Part shown: positions 1 through 9,862 of the stretch, in pieces
Layout: every line of letters starts with the position of its first letter
Numbering within the stretch: the first letter of the stretch is position 1
DNA from: Acidobacteriota bacterium
GTDB taxonomy: Bacteria; Acidobacteriota; Vicinamibacteria; Vicinamibacterales; 2-12-FULL-66-21
DNA length: 19,965 nt
Direction: 5' to 3'
NCBI GenBank assembly: GCA_013694635.1
Contig: JACDCA010000200.1
Coordinates: 1-19,965 of the forward strand
Made by a program: the position numbers and the translations under genes
The notes under the pieces: model-generated
What the model was told of the DNA's origin: nothing
Database searches by the model: none
What the model saw: only the letters and a program-made list of their open reading frames with translations

Positions 1-234
1 ATCGTGACCCGAGCGCAGAAACAGCGCATCGGAGCGACGGTCCAGGTGATGATCGATGGCCCATCGCCTGAGCACGACCTCGTGCTTCAGGGGCGGTTCC
101 AGGGACAGGCGCCTGAAATCGACCCATTAGTCGTCTTGACCGACTGCGACCCGGCCGCGTACTCCGGGGGCGACCTCATCCAAGCCAAGGTCGTCGGCGC
201 CCGGGAGTATGACCTCGTGGCCACTCCGATCTGA
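1..234 (+). CDS. rimO: RimO, ribosomal protein S12 methylthiotransferase, C-terminal end (partial)
   Basis: This is the last 77 codons of a gene that enters from the left edge; the frame is open from base 1, so the GTG at 4 is not a start. The protein reads ...DGPSPEHDLVLQGRFQGQAPEID... and ends ...REYDLVATPI, which matches the C-terminal TRAM (RNA-binding) domain of RimO, including the QAPEID signature. RimO is a radical-SAM enzyme that adds a methylthio group to an aspartate of ribosomal protein S12. Its catalytic domain lies outside the window. The neighbouring rimP-nusA-infB cluster concerns 30S assembly and supports the call. MiaB-type relatives share the TRAM domain, but the APEID segment and the context favour RimO. 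Confidence 0.85.
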   Translation: MVTRAQKQRIGATVQVMIDGPSPEHDLVLQGRFQGQAPEIDPLVVLTDCDPAAYSGGDLIQAKVVGAREYDLVATPI

Positions 235-271
235 TATATTGGTGGGTGGAACGCTTCGAGTAAAACCCGAG

Positions 272-299
272 AGTGGGCCCAGGCCCACTTTTTCTTTTT
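272..299 (+). terminator. Terminator-like hairpin with T-run ahead of rimP
   Basis: AGTGGGCC (272-279) and GGCCCACT (282-289) are perfect inverted repeats, giving at least a 7-bp GC-rich stem with a 4-nt loop. The tract 289-299 is all T except for one C at 294. This is the classic form of an intrinsic terminator and it lies between rimO and rimP. It may end rimO transcripts, or act as an attenuator that sets flow into the rimP-nusA operon; NusA itself influences such sites. The GTG at 273 lies inside the stem. Confidence 0.75.
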
Positions 300-815
300 A
301 AGGAACAGTTTACGGCGCGGCAGAACACCGAGCGGATCCGTGCGGCCGCCGAGCGGGTCGCGGCCGGCTACGGGCTGGAGATATTCGACGTCCAGCTGCG
401 ACGCGAGTCGACCGGGACGGTCCTTCGCGTGATCATCGACCGTCCTGACAAGGGCGTCGTCGAAACTCCGGAGGAGGCCGTCGGGATCGAGGAATGCCAG
501 CGTGTCAGCCGCGACCTCAGCGCCGTGCTGGACGTCGAGGAAGACGAGCTCGGCGAGCCGACGCTGGGGCAGCACTATACGCTGGAAGTTTCGTCGCCGG
601 GGCTGGATCGCCCGCTACGACATGCGGCGGATTACCGGCGGTTCGCCGGACGGCTCGCAAAGGTCGTGACCAGCGAGCCGATCGACGGGCAGTCGGCGTT
701 TTCGGGTCGGCTCCGCGGCGTCGACGACGGGCAGGTGGTACTCGAAGAAGGCAAGCGGACGCACCGCGTGCCGCTCGCGCGGATCAAGCGGGCGCAGCTC
801 GCGGTGGAATTTTAA
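273..815 (+). CDS. rimP: RimP, ribosome maturation factor
   Basis: RimP binds the 30S subunit and helps its late assembly. The protein has the family core: LEIFDVQL and LRVIIDRP strands, CQRVSRDLSAVLD, the hallmark LEVSSPGLDRPL, and a C-terminal SH3-like barrel ending RIKRAQLAVEF. It is followed 16 bp later by nusA, the usual order. The start is a problem. GTG 273 is the only canonical start upstream of the domain and is reported for that reason, but it lies in the terminator stem and has no Shine-Dalgarno sequence. The first 13 residues (MGPGPLFLF...) simply translate the hairpin and T-run. RimP homology begins near TARQNTERIR, where an ACG at 312 lies 7 nt after AAGGA (300-304). Initiation at 312, or an original ATG there, fits better. 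Confidence 0.9.
   Translation: MGPGPLFLFKEQFTARQNTERIRAAAERVAAGYGLEIFDVQLRRESTGTVLRVIIDRPDKGVVETPEEAVGIEECQRVSRDLSAVLDVEEDELGEPTLGQHYTLEVSSPGLDRPLRHAADYRRFAGRLAKVVTSEPIDGQSAFSGRLRGVDDGQVVLEEGKRTHRVPLARIKRAQLAVEF
300..314 (+). promoter_or_regulatory. Ribosome binding site pointing to an ACG start for rimP
   Basis: AAGGA at 300-304 is followed by 7 nt and then ACG at 312-314, in the rimP frame. Spacing and position suit a start codon exactly where RimP homology begins. ACG is a very rare start; a T-to-C change from ATG, real or from assembly, would explain the pattern equally well. Confidence 0.4.
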
Positions 816-831
816 AGATAGCTGAAAGCAA

Positions 832-2157
832 ATGGCCACAGTCAACCCGCTACTGCAACAGATCGACGCGATCGCCAAGGAAAAAGGGGTCGAGCCGGAG
901 ATCATCATCAGCGCCGTGCAGGACGCCCTCGAGGCCGCGGCGCGGAAGCGATACAAGACCGAAGCGTTACGCGCGCGGTTCAACCAGGAGACCGGCCAGC
1001 TGGAACTGTACGCGGTGAAACGCATCGTTGACGAGGTCACCGATCCGTCGACACAGATCTCGCTCGGTGAAGCGCAGCAGCTGTACGGCGAAGAAGCGGA
1101 AGTCGACATGGAGATCGAGTTTCCGCGGCCGACCGAAGACCTGGGGCGCATCGCGGCGCAGACTGCCAAGCAGGTGATCTTTCAGAAGGTGCGCGAGGCG
1201 GAACGCGAGAACGTCTACGCGGAATACAGCCAGCGCATCGGCGAAGTCGTCAGCGGCATGGTGAAGCGGTTCGAAAACGGCGACATCATCGTCGAGCTGG
1301 GGCGCGTCGAGGCACAGCTGCCGCGAAAGGAACAGTCGCGCGCGGAAAACTACAACGTGAGCGACCGCGTCCGCTCCGTGATCCGCGGCGTGAACCGCAG
1401 CGCCAAGGGGCCGCAGATCGTGCTGTCACGCACCGACCCTGCCCTGCTCATCAAGCTGTTCGAGCAGGAAGTGCCGGAGATCTACGACGGAACGGTGGTG
1501 ATCCGCGGCGCCGTGCGTGAAGCGGGCGACCGCGCGAAAGTCGCGGTGTATTCGCGGGAGCGTGACGTCGATCCTGTCGGCGCGTGCGTCGGGATGAAAG
1601 GGACGCGCGTCCAGTCCATCATCCGCGAACTGCGCGGCGAGAAGATCGATATCGTCGAATGGTCCGAGGACCCCGTGCTGTTCGTCACCAACGCCATCAG
1701 CCCGGCGAAAGTGCAGCGCGTCTCGATCGTCGACGATGCCGAGAAGGTGATCGAGGTCGTCGTCGAAGACAAGCAGCTGTCACTGGCCATCGGCAAGAAG
1801 GGGCAGAACGTCCGCCTGGCGGCGAAGCTGACCGGCTGGAAGATCGACATCAAGAGCGAAGAGGAAAAGCGCCGCGAGGTCGAGGAACAGTTCGGTGAGA
1901 TGGTCGCCGAACCGGGTGAAGCCGCCGAGCCGGGTGAAGGCGAGCCCGCTTCGGAAGAGGCCGAGGCCACCGCCGAATCCGTCGCACCGCCGGAGGAAGC
2001 CTCCGAGACCGGCGGGGAAACCGTCGCCGCGGACGCAGCGGAGGGACCGAACGCCGTGGAGGCGCCCGACGCCACCGAGCCTGGGGCGGACGAGACGTCA
2101 GAGCCCGCCGGAGAGGCGATCGCCGCGGAACCTACCGGGGAAAAGTCGAATTCGTGA
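832..2157 (+). CDS. nusA: NusA, transcription termination/antitermination factor
   Basis: NusA binds RNA polymerase and nascent RNA, promoting pausing, intrinsic termination and rRNA antitermination. The 441-residue protein shows an N-terminal polymerase-binding domain (about 1-125), an S1 domain (about 136-200, GEVVSGMVKRFENGDIIVELGR), a KH1 segment around VGACVGMKGTRVQSI (about 248-270) and KH2 with LAIGKKGQNVRLAAKL (about 318-340). From about residue 358 it becomes an acidic Glu/Ala/Pro-rich tail of roughly 80 residues with no sign of the acidic repeats found in E. coli NusA. ATG 832 follows rimP by 16 bp with a weak GAAAG ribosome site; the start agrees with the family N-terminus. infB follows after 16 bp, so the genes are almost certainly cotranscribed. 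Confidence 0.96.
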   Translation: MATVNPLLQQIDAIAKEKGVEPEIIISAVQDALEAAARKRYKTEALRARFNQETGQLELYAVKRIVDEVTDPSTQISLGEAQQLYGEEAEVDMEIEFPRPTEDLGRIAAQTAKQVIFQKVREAERENVYAEYSQRIGEVVSGMVKRFENGDIIVELGRVEAQLPRKEQSRAENYNVSDRVRSVIRGVNRSAKGPQIVLSRTDPALLIKLFEQEVPEIYDGTVVIRGAVREAGDRAKVAVYSRERDVDPVGACVGMKGTRVQSIIRELRGEKIDIVEWSEDPVLFVTNAISPAKVQRVSIVDDAEKVIEVVVEDKQLSLAIGKKGQNVRLAAKLTGWKIDIKSEEEKRREVEEQFGEMVAEPGEAAEPGEGEPASEEAEATAESVAPPEEASETGGETVAADAAEGPNAVEAPDATEPGADETSEPAGEAIAAEPTGEKSNS

Positions 2158-2173
2158 GGGCTTTAAGCAATTA

Positions 2174-4936
2174 ATGGCAACTGTTCGGATCTACAGAGTC
2201 GCTGAGCTGCTCAACACGACGAGCCAGGAAGTGATCGCGCTGCTGAAGCGCGACCACGGCATCGAAGTGAAGAGCGCATCCAGCACGATCGAAGAAGTCG
2301 TCGCGCGGGAGTTCGTCGGGCGCCTTGCGCGCGCGCGCGGCCTCAACGTGCCGTCGAACGCGTCGTTTGCCGATTCACCGGCGCCGGTCAAGGGCAGGAA
2401 GCCCGGCGGCAGAGCACCGGAACCCGTCAAACCCGTGACGCCGGCGCTGCCGCCGCCGCGTCTGGTCAAGAGCGCGAAGCCACCCCCTCCCCCACCGGAG
2501 ACGCTCGCCTTGCCGCCCGAAGCGGACCTGGTTCTCGTACCCGCGCCCGTGCCGCAGGCGATCGAAGAGCCGTTCACGGAGACCGAGCCCGAGACCGAGG
2601 GCACGCCGACGCCGCCACCCGCTCTTGAACCTGCGGAGGCGCCGGAGCTTGCGATTGCCGCGGGAGCGCCTGAAGCCCCGGCCGAACCGGCGGCTGCCGC
2701 TCCCGTCGCAGCCGCTCCAGCCGCGCGCACCGGCGTGCCGGCGCCGACGGGCCGCGTCGTGCAGCCCACCCTGCGACTGCGGGTGGAAGATCCACGAACC
2801 GGACAGGCGCCGCCGGCGCCACCGCGCCGCCCTATGCTCGTCCGTCCGCCGGTTGCTCCGGCGCCGGCACCACAGGCGCCAACCGGAAACCTGAGCCGCC
2901 CCGCGGCCCTCAGGCCGGGCGCCCCGGGCTCCGGGCCACGTTCGCCGAATCGTCCCTCGCCCGGGCTGCCTCCGAGACCGGGCCCGATGGGCGGTCCACG
3001 TCCGCTCCCGTCGCAGCCGGTGCGTCCCGCGCAGGCGCCTCGCCCTGGTATGGCGCCGGGTTACAGACCGCCGCCACCGCGTCCTGCGCCCCGACCCGGC
3101 GGTCCGGTGCGCCGCGAAGGCCCGCGGCCTCCAGTCATCCAGGCTCCGGCCGCGCCGCCGCCTGTCACCCGCACGATCACACTTGCGGAAGGGATGACGG
3201 TTGCCGATCTCGCCGCGAAGCTTGACGTCAAGGCGAAGGACATCCTGAAGAAGCTGATGGATCGTCGCCTGATGATGAATATCAACAGCACGCTCGACGA
3301 CGAAACCGCCGCCATGGTCGCGCGCGAATTCGGCGCCGACGTGAAGATGCAGAGCTTCGAACAGGAGATGCTGCAGGTCGAGGCGGAAGACGTCAACGAA
3401 TCCGATCGCGTGACCCGTGCCCCGGTCGTAACCGTCATGGGACACGTCGACCACGGAAAGACGACTCTTCTCGATGCGATCCGGTCGGCGCGCGTCGCCG
3501 AACGTGAGGCGGGTGGCATCACGCAGCACATCGGCGCCTACTCCGTCCAGGTCAACGACCGCAACGTGGTGTTCCTGGATACGCCGGGCCACGAGGCCTT
3601 CACGATGATGCGCGCACGCGGCGCGCGCGTCACCGACGTCGTCATCCTGGTCGTCGCGGCAGACGATGGGGTCATGCCGCAGACGAAGGAAGCGATCGAC
3701 CACGCGCGGGCCGCCGGCGTGCCGATCCTTGTCGCCATCAACAAGATCGACAAGCCGGATGCCAATCCGGAGCGCGTGAAGAAGGAGCTTGCCGATCTCG
3801 GGTTGACCCCTGAAGCCTGGGGTGGCGAGACGGTCATGGTGGACGTCTCGGCGAAGAAGAAGCAGAACCTCGAGCTCCTGCTCGAGATGATTCTCCTGGT
3901 CACCGAGATCAGCGACCTCAAAGCGAATCCCGCGCGCAATGCCTCGGGCACCGTGCTCGAAGCCAAGCTGGACAAGGGACGCGGCCCGGTGGCCACGATC
4001 CTCGTGCAGGACGGCACGCTGCGGGTCGGCGATACGTTGATCGCGGGCACCATCGTCGGCAAGGTCCGCGCGCTGATCGACGACCGAGGACGCCCGATCA
4101 AGGCCGCCCCGCCGTCGACGCCGGTCGAAGTGCTGGGCCTCGGCGGTCTTCCGGCGCCCGGTGATGCGTTTCAGGCGCTCACGGACACGGCGAAGGCCCG
4201 CCAGATCGCGCACTTCCGGCAGTCGCAGGCCAAGGAAAAAGCGCTCGGAGGCAAGGGCAGCCGCCTGACGCTCGAATCACTGCAGCAGCAGATCGCCGAA
4301 GGCGGGATGAAGGAGCTGCCGGTGATCGTGAAGGCGGACGTGCAGGGTTCGGCCGAGGTGCTCGGCGACACCCTCATCAAGCTGAGCGACGAGAAGGTGA
4401 AGATCCGGATCATTCACAGCGGCGTCGGCGCGATCAACGAGTCCGACGTGCTGCTGGCGTCGGCGTCGAACGCGATCATCATCGGGTTCAGCGTCCGTCC
4501 CGACCGGAATGCGGCCGACGTCGCGGAGCGCGAGAAGGTCGACATTCGGCAGCACACGATCATTTACAACGTCGTGGACGAGATGAAAAAGGCCATGAGC
4601 GGCCTCCTCGATCCGACGTTCAAGGAAGTGCGGATCGGCACGGCGCAGGTGCGCGACACGTTCAAGGTGCCAAAATTCGGCACCATCGCCGGATGCATGG
4701 TGACCGAGGGCCGGATCACCCGCTCGGGCGAGACCCAGGCGCGGCTCGTGCGCGACAACGTGGTGGTCTACGAAGGCAAGATCGGATCGCTGCGGCGCTT
4801 CAAGGATGACGTCTCCGAGGTCAAGGCCGGCTTCGAGTGCGGCATCGGCTTCGAGAAGTACGACGACCTGAAGGTCGGGGACCTCATCGAGGTCTTCGTC
4901 AACGAAAGAGTCGCAGTCCCGGCAATATCACCGTAG
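2174..4936 (+). CDS. infB: Translation initiation factor IF-2
   Basis: IF-2 is the GTPase that places initiator fMet-tRNA on the 30S subunit and promotes subunit joining. The protein (920 aa) begins MATVRIYRVAELLN, an IF2_N module. A long Pro/Ala/Arg-rich linker runs from about residue 60 to 330, and a second IF2_N module covers about 332-390. The G domain has GHVDHGKT (423-430, P-loop), DTPGHE (469-474) and NKID (523-526). Domains II-IV follow, ending EVFVNERVAVPAISP. The reading frame is open upstream to 1895, but that part overlaps the nusA tail and is low-complexity. ATG 2174 gives the expected N-terminus; a TGAGGG at 2155-2160 is a rather distant ribosome site, so coupling to nusA translation is likely. 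Confidence 0.97.
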   Translation: MATVRIYRVAELLNTTSQEVIALLKRDHGIEVKSASSTIEEVVAREFVGRLARARGLNVPSNASFADSPAPVKGRKPGGRAPEPVKPVTPALPPPRLVKSAKPPPPPPETLALPPEADLVLVPAPVPQAIEEPFTETEPETEGTPTPPPALEPAEAPELAIAAGAPEAPAEPAAAAPVAAAPAARTGVPAPTGRVVQPTLRLRVEDPRTGQAPPAPPRRPMLVRPPVAPAPAPQAPTGNLSRPAALRPGAPGSGPRSPNRPSPGLPPRPGPMGGPRPLPSQPVRPAQAPRPGMAPGYRPPPPRPAPRPGGPVRREGPRPPVIQAPAAPPPVTRTITLAEGMTVADLAAKLDVKAKDILKKLMDRRLMMNINSTLDDETAAMVAREFGADVKMQSFEQEMLQVEAEDVNESDRVTRAPVVTVMGHVDHGKTTLLDAIRSARVAEREAGGITQHIGAYSVQVNDRNVVFLDTPGHEAFTMMRARGARVTDVVILVVAADDGVMPQTKEAIDHARAAGVPILVAINKIDKPDANPERVKKELADLGLTPEAWGGETVMVDVSAKKKQNLELLLEMILLVTEISDLKANPARNASGTVLEAKLDKGRGPVATILVQDGTLRVGDTLIAGTIVGKVRALIDDRGRPIKAAPPSTPVEVLGLGGLPAPGDAFQALTDTAKARQIAHFRQSQAKEKALGGKGSRLTLESLQQQIAEGGMKELPVIVKADVQGSAEVLGDTLIKLSDEKVKIRIIHSGVGAINESDVLLASASNAIIIGFSVRPDRNAADVAEREKVDIRQHTIIYNVVDEMKKAMSGLLDPTFKEVRIGTAQVRDTFKVPKFGTIAGCMVTEGRITRSGETQARLVRDNVVVYEGKIGSLRRFKDDVSEVKAGFECGIGFEKYDDLKVGDLIEVFVNERVAVPAISP

Positions 4937-4958
4937 GCCGGGCCTTTCAAGACCCGGC
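4937..4958 (+). other. Hairpin between infB stop and rbfA start
   Basis: GCCGGG (4937-4942) and CCCGGC (4953-4958) form a perfect 6-bp stem around a 10-nt loop, starting on the base after the infB stop codon and ending 7 nt before the rbfA ATG. There is no T-run, so it is not an intrinsic terminator. It occupies the place where a ribosome binding site for rbfA would be expected, and may affect rbfA translation or RNA processing. Confidence 0.4.
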
Positions 4959-4965
4959 AGTCATC

Positions 4966-5379
4966 ATGGCCCAAGGTACACGTCCACAGCGGGTCGGCGA
5001 AGAGATCCGCCATGAGCTCGCGGAGCTGATTGCGCGGCAGGTGCACGATCCCGGCATCGGGTTCCTGACGATCACGCGCGTCAAGGTTTCGTCAGACCTG
5101 CAGAATGCGCGGGTCTACTACACGTGCATCGGCGACGAGAAGGCCCGGAAAGAAACGGACCGCGCATTGGGCCGGGCGACCCCGTTCCTCCGCCGGAACA
5201 TCGGCCAGCGCCTGCGTCTGAGGCACGTGCCGGAGCTCCAGTTCTTCTACGACGCGAGCATTGAGACGCAGGACCGCATCGAGCGGATCATGCTCGACCT
5301 CGAAGCCGAGCGCGCCGAACATCCCCACCTCAACGAGCTGGCTGCCTCAAACGATGACGCCGACGACAAAAAGAGATGA
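4966..5379 (+). CDS. rbfA: RbfA, 30S ribosome-binding factor
   Basis: RbfA binds 30S precursors near 16S helix 1 and acts in late assembly and cold adaptation. The 137-residue protein starts MAQGTRPQRVGEEIRHELAE and contains the family pattern: DPGIGFLTITRVKVSSDLQNARVYY, then RRNIGQRLRLRHVPELQFFYD, typical of its KH-like fold, and an acidic tail ending DDADDKKR. ATG 4966 was chosen because family homology starts there; the frame is open upstream only into the infB end. There is no clear Shine-Dalgarno sequence. The 3' end overlaps the next gene by 26 bp, indicating tight coupling. Confidence 0.94.
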   Translation: MAQGTRPQRVGEEIRHELAELIARQVHDPGIGFLTITRVKVSSDLQNARVYYTCIGDEKARKETDRALGRATPFLRRNIGQRLRLRHVPELQFFYDASIETQDRIERIMLDLEAERAEHPHLNELAASNDDADDKKR

Positions 5380-6352
5380 AATCGCCGAGGCGATCGTTCA
5401 GCGACAGCGGTTCCTCCTAACCTCACACGCGCGGCCGGACGGTGATTCGATAGGCTCGCAGCTGGCGATGGCGTTCGCTCTGGACGCGCTCGGTAAGAGC
5501 GTGCGGCTGGTCAACGGCGACCCCGCCCCCGAGCACTACCAGGAGTTTCCCGGCCTGGACCGGATCGAGGTCGCCGCCCACGTCGAGGCACCGAACGTCG
5601 ACGCGGTCATCGTGATGGAGTGCAGCGATCTCTCCCGCACCGGCGTGACAGGCCTCGACGGCGCGTTCATCATCAACATCGATCACCATCTGGGAAACCG
5701 GATGTACGGCGCCCTCAACTGGCACGACGATACGGCGGCTGCGTGCGGTGAGCTGGTCTTCGACTTGATCGGCGCGCTCGGCGTGCCGCTGACCGAAGAG
5801 ATCGCCACGCACATCTACCTGGCGATCCTCACCGACACCGGGTCATTCCATCACTCGAACATCACGCCGCGCACGTTCGACATCTGCCGGCGGTGCGTCG
5901 AGGCGGGGGTGGATCCGGCGACGATGGCGCGGCGGGTATTCGACAGCAACAGCTTCGGCAAGCTGAAGTTGATCGGCGCGCTGCTCGACGACATGGAGCT
6001 GCTCGACGAGGGACGGCTCGCGGTGCTGCATCTCGACGAGCGGATGCTCACGCGGTGCGGCTGCACGCCGAACGACACTGAGGGATTGATCAACCTGCCG
6101 CTCACCGCGCGCGAGATCCAGGCGGTCGTGTTCTTCAAGATCGAGGCGGGCGGCGAGCTCCGCGTGAGCATGCGCTCGAAGTACGAAGTGGACGTTCGCA
6201 GCGTCGCGACAGCGTTCGGCGGCGGCGGCCACAAGAACGCCGCCGGCTTCACGCTCCAGGCCGAAGAATCGGATGTGCGGTCCGCCATCATCCAGCGCCT
6301 GGTCCATGCGATCGGGAAGGGTCTCAAATCGAGGCCTGACGCCGTTCAGTGA
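5354..6352 (+). CDS. nrnA: DHH/DHHA1 phosphoesterase, NrnA-like oligoribonuclease/pAp phosphatase
   Basis: Enzymes of this family degrade 2-5 nt RNA fragments from their ends and remove the 3'-phosphate from pAp; they are cytoplasmic and Mn-dependent. The protein (332 aa) shows the metal-binding series: SHARPDGDSIGS (His25, Asp29, Asp31), MECSD (88-92), IDHH (109-112, the DHH signature) and, near the C-terminus, the DHHA1 substrate loop GGGGHKNAAGF. Length and order match NrnA. ATG 5354 (MTPTTKRDE) overlaps rbfA by 26 bp; the longer open frame from 5261 is rbfA shadow. The stop overlaps the truB start as TGATG. Position between rbfA and truB is a common arrangement. Symbol by family; activity on nanoRNA is not proven by sequence. 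Confidence 0.9.
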   Translation: MTPTTKRDEIAEAIVQRQRFLLTSHARPDGDSIGSQLAMAFALDALGKSVRLVNGDPAPEHYQEFPGLDRIEVAAHVEAPNVDAVIVMECSDLSRTGVTGLDGAFIINIDHHLGNRMYGALNWHDDTAAACGELVFDLIGALGVPLTEEIATHIYLAILTDTGSFHHSNITPRTFDICRRCVEAGVDPATMARRVFDSNSFGKLKLIGALLDDMELLDEGRLAVLHLDERMLTRCGCTPNDTEGLINLPLTAREIQAVVFFKIEAGGELRVSMRSKYEVDVRSVATAFGGGGHKNAAGFTLQAEESDVRSAIIQRLVHAIGKGLKSRPDAVQ

Positions 6353-7263
6353 TGGACGGAGTCCTCATCGTCGACAAGCCGTCTGGCCCGACATCGCACG
6401 ACGTCGTGGCGCGGGTGCGGCGCGCGCTGGGCACGCGGCGCATCGGGCACACGGGAACGCTCGATCCACTCGCGACCGGCGTGCTGCCGCTGGTGATCGG
6501 CAAGGCGACGCGGCTTGCGTCGCTCCTGTCGTCCACCGATAAGACGTACGACGCGTCAGTGCGCCTGGGGTGCGCGACCGAGGCGTACGACGCGGCCGAG
6601 CGCCAGGCGGCCGGCCTGCCTCCGCCACCGGCCCCTGACGTCAGCCGTGAAGACGTCGAGCGGGCCCTGGACGAGTTCCGCGGTGAGTATCTGCAGACGC
6701 CGCCGCGCTATTCCGCAAAAAAAATCGGAGGCATCGCGGCGCACCGCCTCGCCCGGCGGAACCTGCCGGCGCTGCCCGCGCCCGTCCGGGTGTCGGTGTC
6801 CGAACTGATTCTGGGGGATGTTCGAGACGGATTGGTCGGGCTGACGGTCACCGCGTCAGCTGGTTTCTACGTGCGTTCCCTGGCGCATGAGCTGGGGGCC
6901 AGGCTGGGGTGCGGTGGGCACCTGGAGGCCCTGCGCCGCACCAGGGCCGGAGGGTTCGGGATTGCCGCTGCAACCCCACTCGACGTCGTCGAGGCCGAGG
7001 CTGCCGGTGCGGCGGCCCGGCTGCTGCCGATGCACACCCTGCTGCCGGAACTGGATGCCTACGTCCTGACAGACGCGGGAGCCCGGCGCGCCTCACACGG
7101 CAACGACATCAACCGCGAAGACGTGGCCTTGCCGGAGACGGACCCGGCTCCCCTGACACGCCCTGCCGGGCCAGTTCGATTATTCGACGGCGCCGGGAGG
7201 CTCCTCGCGATCGCCCGGGCGGGGGCGGAGGGGGCTTTGCGGCCCACCGTCGTACTGGTGTAA
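6352..7263 (+). CDS. truB: TruB, tRNA pseudouridine-55 synthase
   Basis: TruB converts uridine 55 in the T-loop of tRNAs to pseudouridine and also acts as a tRNA chaperone. The protein (303 aa) begins MDGVLIVDKPSGPTSHDVV, with the family KPxGxTS motif, followed by GHTGTLDPLATGVLPL, in which Asp38 is the expected catalytic nucleophile. YSAKKIGG and GFYVRSLAHELG match later conserved segments. The region usually reading TDTxDxxG is replaced by ATEAYDAAE, a divergence from typical TruB. ATG 6352 shares its A with the upstream TGA; a GTG directly before it (6349) is possible but adds only one residue. ribF, often found next to truB, is absent here. Confidence 0.94.
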   Translation: MDGVLIVDKPSGPTSHDVVARVRRALGTRRIGHTGTLDPLATGVLPLVIGKATRLASLLSSTDKTYDASVRLGCATEAYDAAERQAAGLPPPPAPDVSREDVERALDEFRGEYLQTPPRYSAKKIGGIAAHRLARRNLPALPAPVRVSVSELILGDVRDGLVGLTVTASAGFYVRSLAHELGARLGCGGHLEALRRTRAGGFGIAAATPLDVVEAEAAGAAARLLPMHTLLPELDAYVLTDAGARRASHGNDINREDVALPETDPAPLTRPAGPVRLFDGAGRLLAIARAGAEGALRPTVVLV

Positions 7264-7266
7264 AAT
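7237..7266 (+). promoter_or_regulatory. Candidate promoter for rpsO-pnp
   Basis: TTGCGG (7237-7242), an 18-bp spacer and TAAAAT (7261-7266) resemble a sigma-70-type promoter at the very end of truB. This would leave a leader of about 75 nt before rpsO, in a region rich in possible secondary structure. A perfect TTGACA at 7278-7283 lacks a -10 at the right distance (CATATC is 21 bp away). A separate rpsO promoter is common in bacteria. This is a motif match only. Confidence 0.3.
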
Positions 7267-7346
7267 GTTGAGTCTGTTTGACATAACGGCGGCCTGGTGC
7301 GGCGCATATCGCGCTGATTCCTGGGGCGTGCGTGGAGGACACAAGC

Positions 7347-7616
7347 GTGGCATTCAGCAAGGACCGCAAGACAGAAGTCATCGGCAGCTACAAGACCCAC
7401 AACAACGACACCGGATCCCCTGAAGTGCAGGTGGCGCTTCTCAGCGAGCGAATCAACTACCTGACGGAGCACTTCAAGACCCACGCAAAAGACCATCACT
7501 CCCGTCGCGGGCTGCTCAAGCTCGTTAGCCAGCGGCGCCGCCTCCTCGACTACCTGAAGGGTAAGGACATGGACCGGTACGCGGAGCTGATCAAGCGGCT
7601 GGGAATCAGGAAATAG
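7347..7616 (+). CDS. rpsO: 30S ribosomal protein S15
   Basis: S15 binds the central domain of 16S rRNA early in 30S assembly and forms an intersubunit bridge. The product from GTG 7347 is 89 aa, the standard S15 length. It contains the hallmark DTGSPEVQVALLSERI, HFKTHAKDHHSRRGLL and RRRLLDYLK segments, and ends LIKRLGIRK. GTG 7347 is preceded by GGAGG (7334-7338) at 8-nt spacing; the alternative GTG at 7332 would overlap this ribosome site and add five non-family residues. pnp follows, as in many bacteria where S15 represses its own translation. A similar loop here is possible but not shown. Confidence 0.96.
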   Translation: MAFSKDRKTEVIGSYKTHNNDTGSPEVQVALLSERINYLTEHFKTHAKDHHSRRGLLKLVSQRRRLLDYLKGKDMDRYAELIKRLGIRK

Positions 7617-7634
7617 AACAGAGCGAAGCATTAA

Positions 7635-7654
7635 GAGCTGGCGCAGCTCATTTT
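7635..7654 (+). terminator. Hairpin with short T-run between rpsO and pnp (attenuator or processing site)
   Basis: GAGCTG (7635-7640) and CAGCTC (7644-7649) form a perfect 6-bp stem with a 3-nt loop, followed by ATTTTG. The T-run has only four residues, so termination would be partial at most. In E. coli the same interval carries a terminator and an RNase III site that control pnp; an equivalent role here is inferred from position. Confidence 0.45.
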
Positions 7655-7670
7655 GAGACAGAGAGACAGC

Positions 7671-9815
<2,145 letters not shown>

Positions 9816-9862
9816 CCAGCTCGACCAACCAAAGGCGGCCGGCGCGCGTCGTAAGGATGGCT

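Noticed and set aside
1895..2173. N-terminal extension of infB by 93 codons
   Set aside because: It is a second frame of the nusA acidic tail, Arg/Pro-rich, and the IF2_N module begins at ATG 2174.
2375..4213. Long open frame of 612 codons on the minus strand opposite infB
   Set aside because: It is antisense to a strongly supported IF-2 gene, is rich in Arg/His/Asp as expected from GC-rich antisense frames, and shows no domain.
7278..7310. Promoter using the perfect TTGACA at 7278 for rpsO
   Set aside because: The only plausible -10 (CATATC) is 21 bp away, too far for a normal sigma-70 promoter.
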